Below, piece after piece: positions 35,661 to 36,800 of a DNA stretch of 36,800 bases (its first letter is position 1; the number at the start of each line of letters is the position of its first letter). The translations under genes and the position numbers were made by a program. The notes under the pieces are model-generated. The model saw nothing but the letters and a program-made list of their open reading frames with translations. It was not told where the DNA came from and searched no databases. Origin of the DNA: Bradyrhizobium sp. (GTDB lineage: Bacteria; Pseudomonadota; Alphaproteobacteria; Rhizobiales; Xanthobacteraceae); the NCBI RefSeq assembly GCF_019244115.1, contig NZ_JAFATE010000253.1:1-36800 (forward strand). Direction: 5' to 3'.

Positions 35661-36120
35661 GTGGCATCGATTGAATAGACACTGATTAATCTGGCGGTTG
35701 CAACACTGCTCGTGGCTGGTATTGGCTTCGCGCGCCAACGCCGTCAGCGAATGGCTGGTCTCCGCACCAACACGCGGTCGCGATCGGGGCCGCTAGTTTC
35801 GTCGTCTTCGCGAGCCTTATCCCAGGAAAGGCAAGCGCCACGCGCGTTGCGGCCCAGGTCGTATCCAGAATCGGCTTCCTTGGTGACGGCATCATCTTCA
35901 GAGAGAGTTTGCATGTCACAGGCTTGAACACGGCCGCGACGCTCTGGTGTTCGGCGGCGGTCGGCCTACTGGCGGGCTCTGGCCACCCCCTGCACGCCGG
36001 TGCAGCCACCGGCTTCGCCACGCCCAAAGCGACACGGTTCTCGAGCAGATCGTGGCCCGGCTCAGCCTGAAGCCGACAGTTTCAGCCGCGAGCTGGAGCT
36101 TCGAAGCCCTCGTCGAATAG
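35661..36120 (+). pseudogene. Second MgtC/SapB relic
   Basis: A GTG at 35661 begins a frame with a stop after five codons (V-A-S-I-E-stop); the reading continues TLINLAVATLLVAGIGF and RQRRQRMAGLRTNT. A frame change near 35775 leads to AVAIGAASFVVFASLIPG, VAAQVVSRIGFLGDGIIF and GLNTAATLWCSAAVGLLAGSG. After TGFA near 36020 about 80 residues are missing and the frame changes again, then DTVLEQIVARLSLKPTVSAASWSFEALVE ends at TAG 36118-36120. The motifs match the MgtC relic at 27822-28519 closely. It lies downstream of the Nramp-related gene, consistent with a former magnesium operon. Confidence 0.78.
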
Positions 36121-36467
36121 CTTGCCAATCCAAGCGTTCTCCATGGCCGCATCGAGCTAAGCCCGGCGCTACGCGCAATGGAGCTGAACTGCCGGCCAAA
36201 GATGGTGACGGGAGAAGCGCTTTCTCCGAGCGTTATCAGTATTCGAAGTGGAGGAATCCTTCCTTGCTGAGCACTGAGCACATGAGCAGACTTCCACCGT
36301 TGGCGTTGAGAATGCTTCTCAACTAGCGCCCATCGCGTAAGCGTCAGTCGAGCGGAGTCCATTTTGGGCTGAGCGGTCGTCACAGAACTTGCGGTCGATG
36401 GGCATTGGATGCTCGTCTACAAGAAAGGCGCTGTACGGAAATTCTTGAAACCGTGGCGGAGAGCGAG
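36121..36467. other. Intergenic region, nothing recognised
   Basis: Short frames on the minus strand (35916-36383, 36319-36510) have no family character. The segment probably contains the promoter of the partial gene that begins at 36468. Confidence 0.4.
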
Positions 36468-36800
36468 ATGGCTGGCAGAATCCCGGTACAACGAACCGCG
36501 CTAGCCACAACCATAGTCTTGAGCTTGATCGGTCAGTCAGCGAGGGCCGCCGACGAAATTCAGGTCTACAATGCCGGGATCGCTGCAGTTGGCCAGTTCA
36601 CTTTTCAGCAGCATCTCAACTACTCCCCGCTCGGGGTGAAGGAGCCGCCTCTTCCGGGAGGTCTCATCTCCAACGGCGCAATCAACGGCACGCCGGAGTT
36701 CGCCTACGGCGTCACCGATTGGTGGGAGGTCGGCCTCTATTTGCCTTTCTCGATCAAGGACCAGAAGTTCTATTCGGACGCTTTCAAGTTGCGGACGCTG
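36468..36800 (+). CDS. Exported protein, probable outer-membrane barrel (partial, runs off the end)
   Basis: The ATG at 36468 (GGAGAGCGAG upstream) opens a frame that continues to the end of the window, 111 residues so far. The signal peptide runs to about residue 28 (LATTIVLSLIGQSARAA, cleaved before DEIQVY). The mature part has strand-like stretches (QFTFQQHLNYS, PEFAYGVTDWWEVGLYLPF), typical of transporter-like outer-membrane barrels resembling the MetA-pathway family, as at 14079-14831. The YGVTDWWEVGLYLPF motif supports that family. Confidence 0.75.
   Translation, partial: MAGRIPVQRTALATTIVLSLIGQSARAADEIQVYNAGIAAVGQFTFQQHLNYSPLGVKEPPLPGGLISNGAINGTPEFAYGVTDWWEVGLYLPFSIKDQKFYSDAFKLRTL

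Noticed and set aside
1..36800. CRISPR arrays, rRNA genes and intact insertion sequences
   Set aside because: I found no regularly spaced repeats, no rRNA-like segments and no transposase motifs on either strand.

Overview
The window looks like an accessory, decaying part of a high-GC alphaproteobacterial chromosome, most likely from the Bradyrhizobium/Rhodopseudomonas/Afipia group. The signs are an Omp25/RopB-type porin start (AADLPAQAPAP...WTGWYIG), a FixJ-type response regulator, a duplicated anion-transport permease next to an OprB porin, an RcnR/DmeR regulator beside a DmeF exporter, and small secreted proteins of a kind I associate with these genera. This assignment comes from protein character only; no rRNA or other marker gene is present.

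Layout. 1-703: no recognisable gene. 704-3844: a short-chain dehydrogenase and a cyclase/ATPase regulator that has lost its C-terminus. 3845-9480: an integration hot spot holding tRNA 3'-end-like fragments, a small integrase-associated protein, a frameshifted integrase and the decayed end of a large helicase/nuclease. 9479-11275: a signal-peptide mini-ORF and a secreted protein with a probable beta-propeller. 11316-15707: a QseBC-type two-component system, two small envelope proteins and a four-repeat membrane protein, with an OmpR-type direct repeat near each end. 15983-18612: remains of a PepSY membrane protein and two tandem PstS-like binding proteins collapsed into one. 19540-20811: an isolated, more AT-rich alpha-oxoamine synthase. 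21279-26920: a CYTH-CHAD remnant, then a porin > double permease > ATPase anion-uptake operon, every member frameshifted. 27402-30851: a small secreted protein, an MgtC remnant and a sensor kinase/FixJ-type regulator pair. 30946-36120: a metal-homeostasis block with dmeF (broken), dmeR with its operator, a second CsoR/RcnR/FrmR-family repressor with its own palindrome, a small protein, an intact Nramp-related transporter whose metal-site residues are not those of manganese/iron Nramps, and a second MgtC remnant. 36468-36800: the start of a secreted protein that runs off the end.

Two themes stand out. First, about a dozen genes carry small indels, stops or internal deletions, several inside short repeats (a duplicated CTAGA, lost GC or AT dinucleotides, an A6 run), so this is either a graveyard region or a sequence with uncorrected indels. 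Second, the right-hand block is a compact metal-control system: two different CsoR-superfamily repressors each sit next to a clear palindromic operator, and the second operator recurs upstream of the Nramp-related transporter. With MgtC remnants on both sides, the transporter is a candidate magnesium importer under an unusual repressor. That is the most promising lead in the window.
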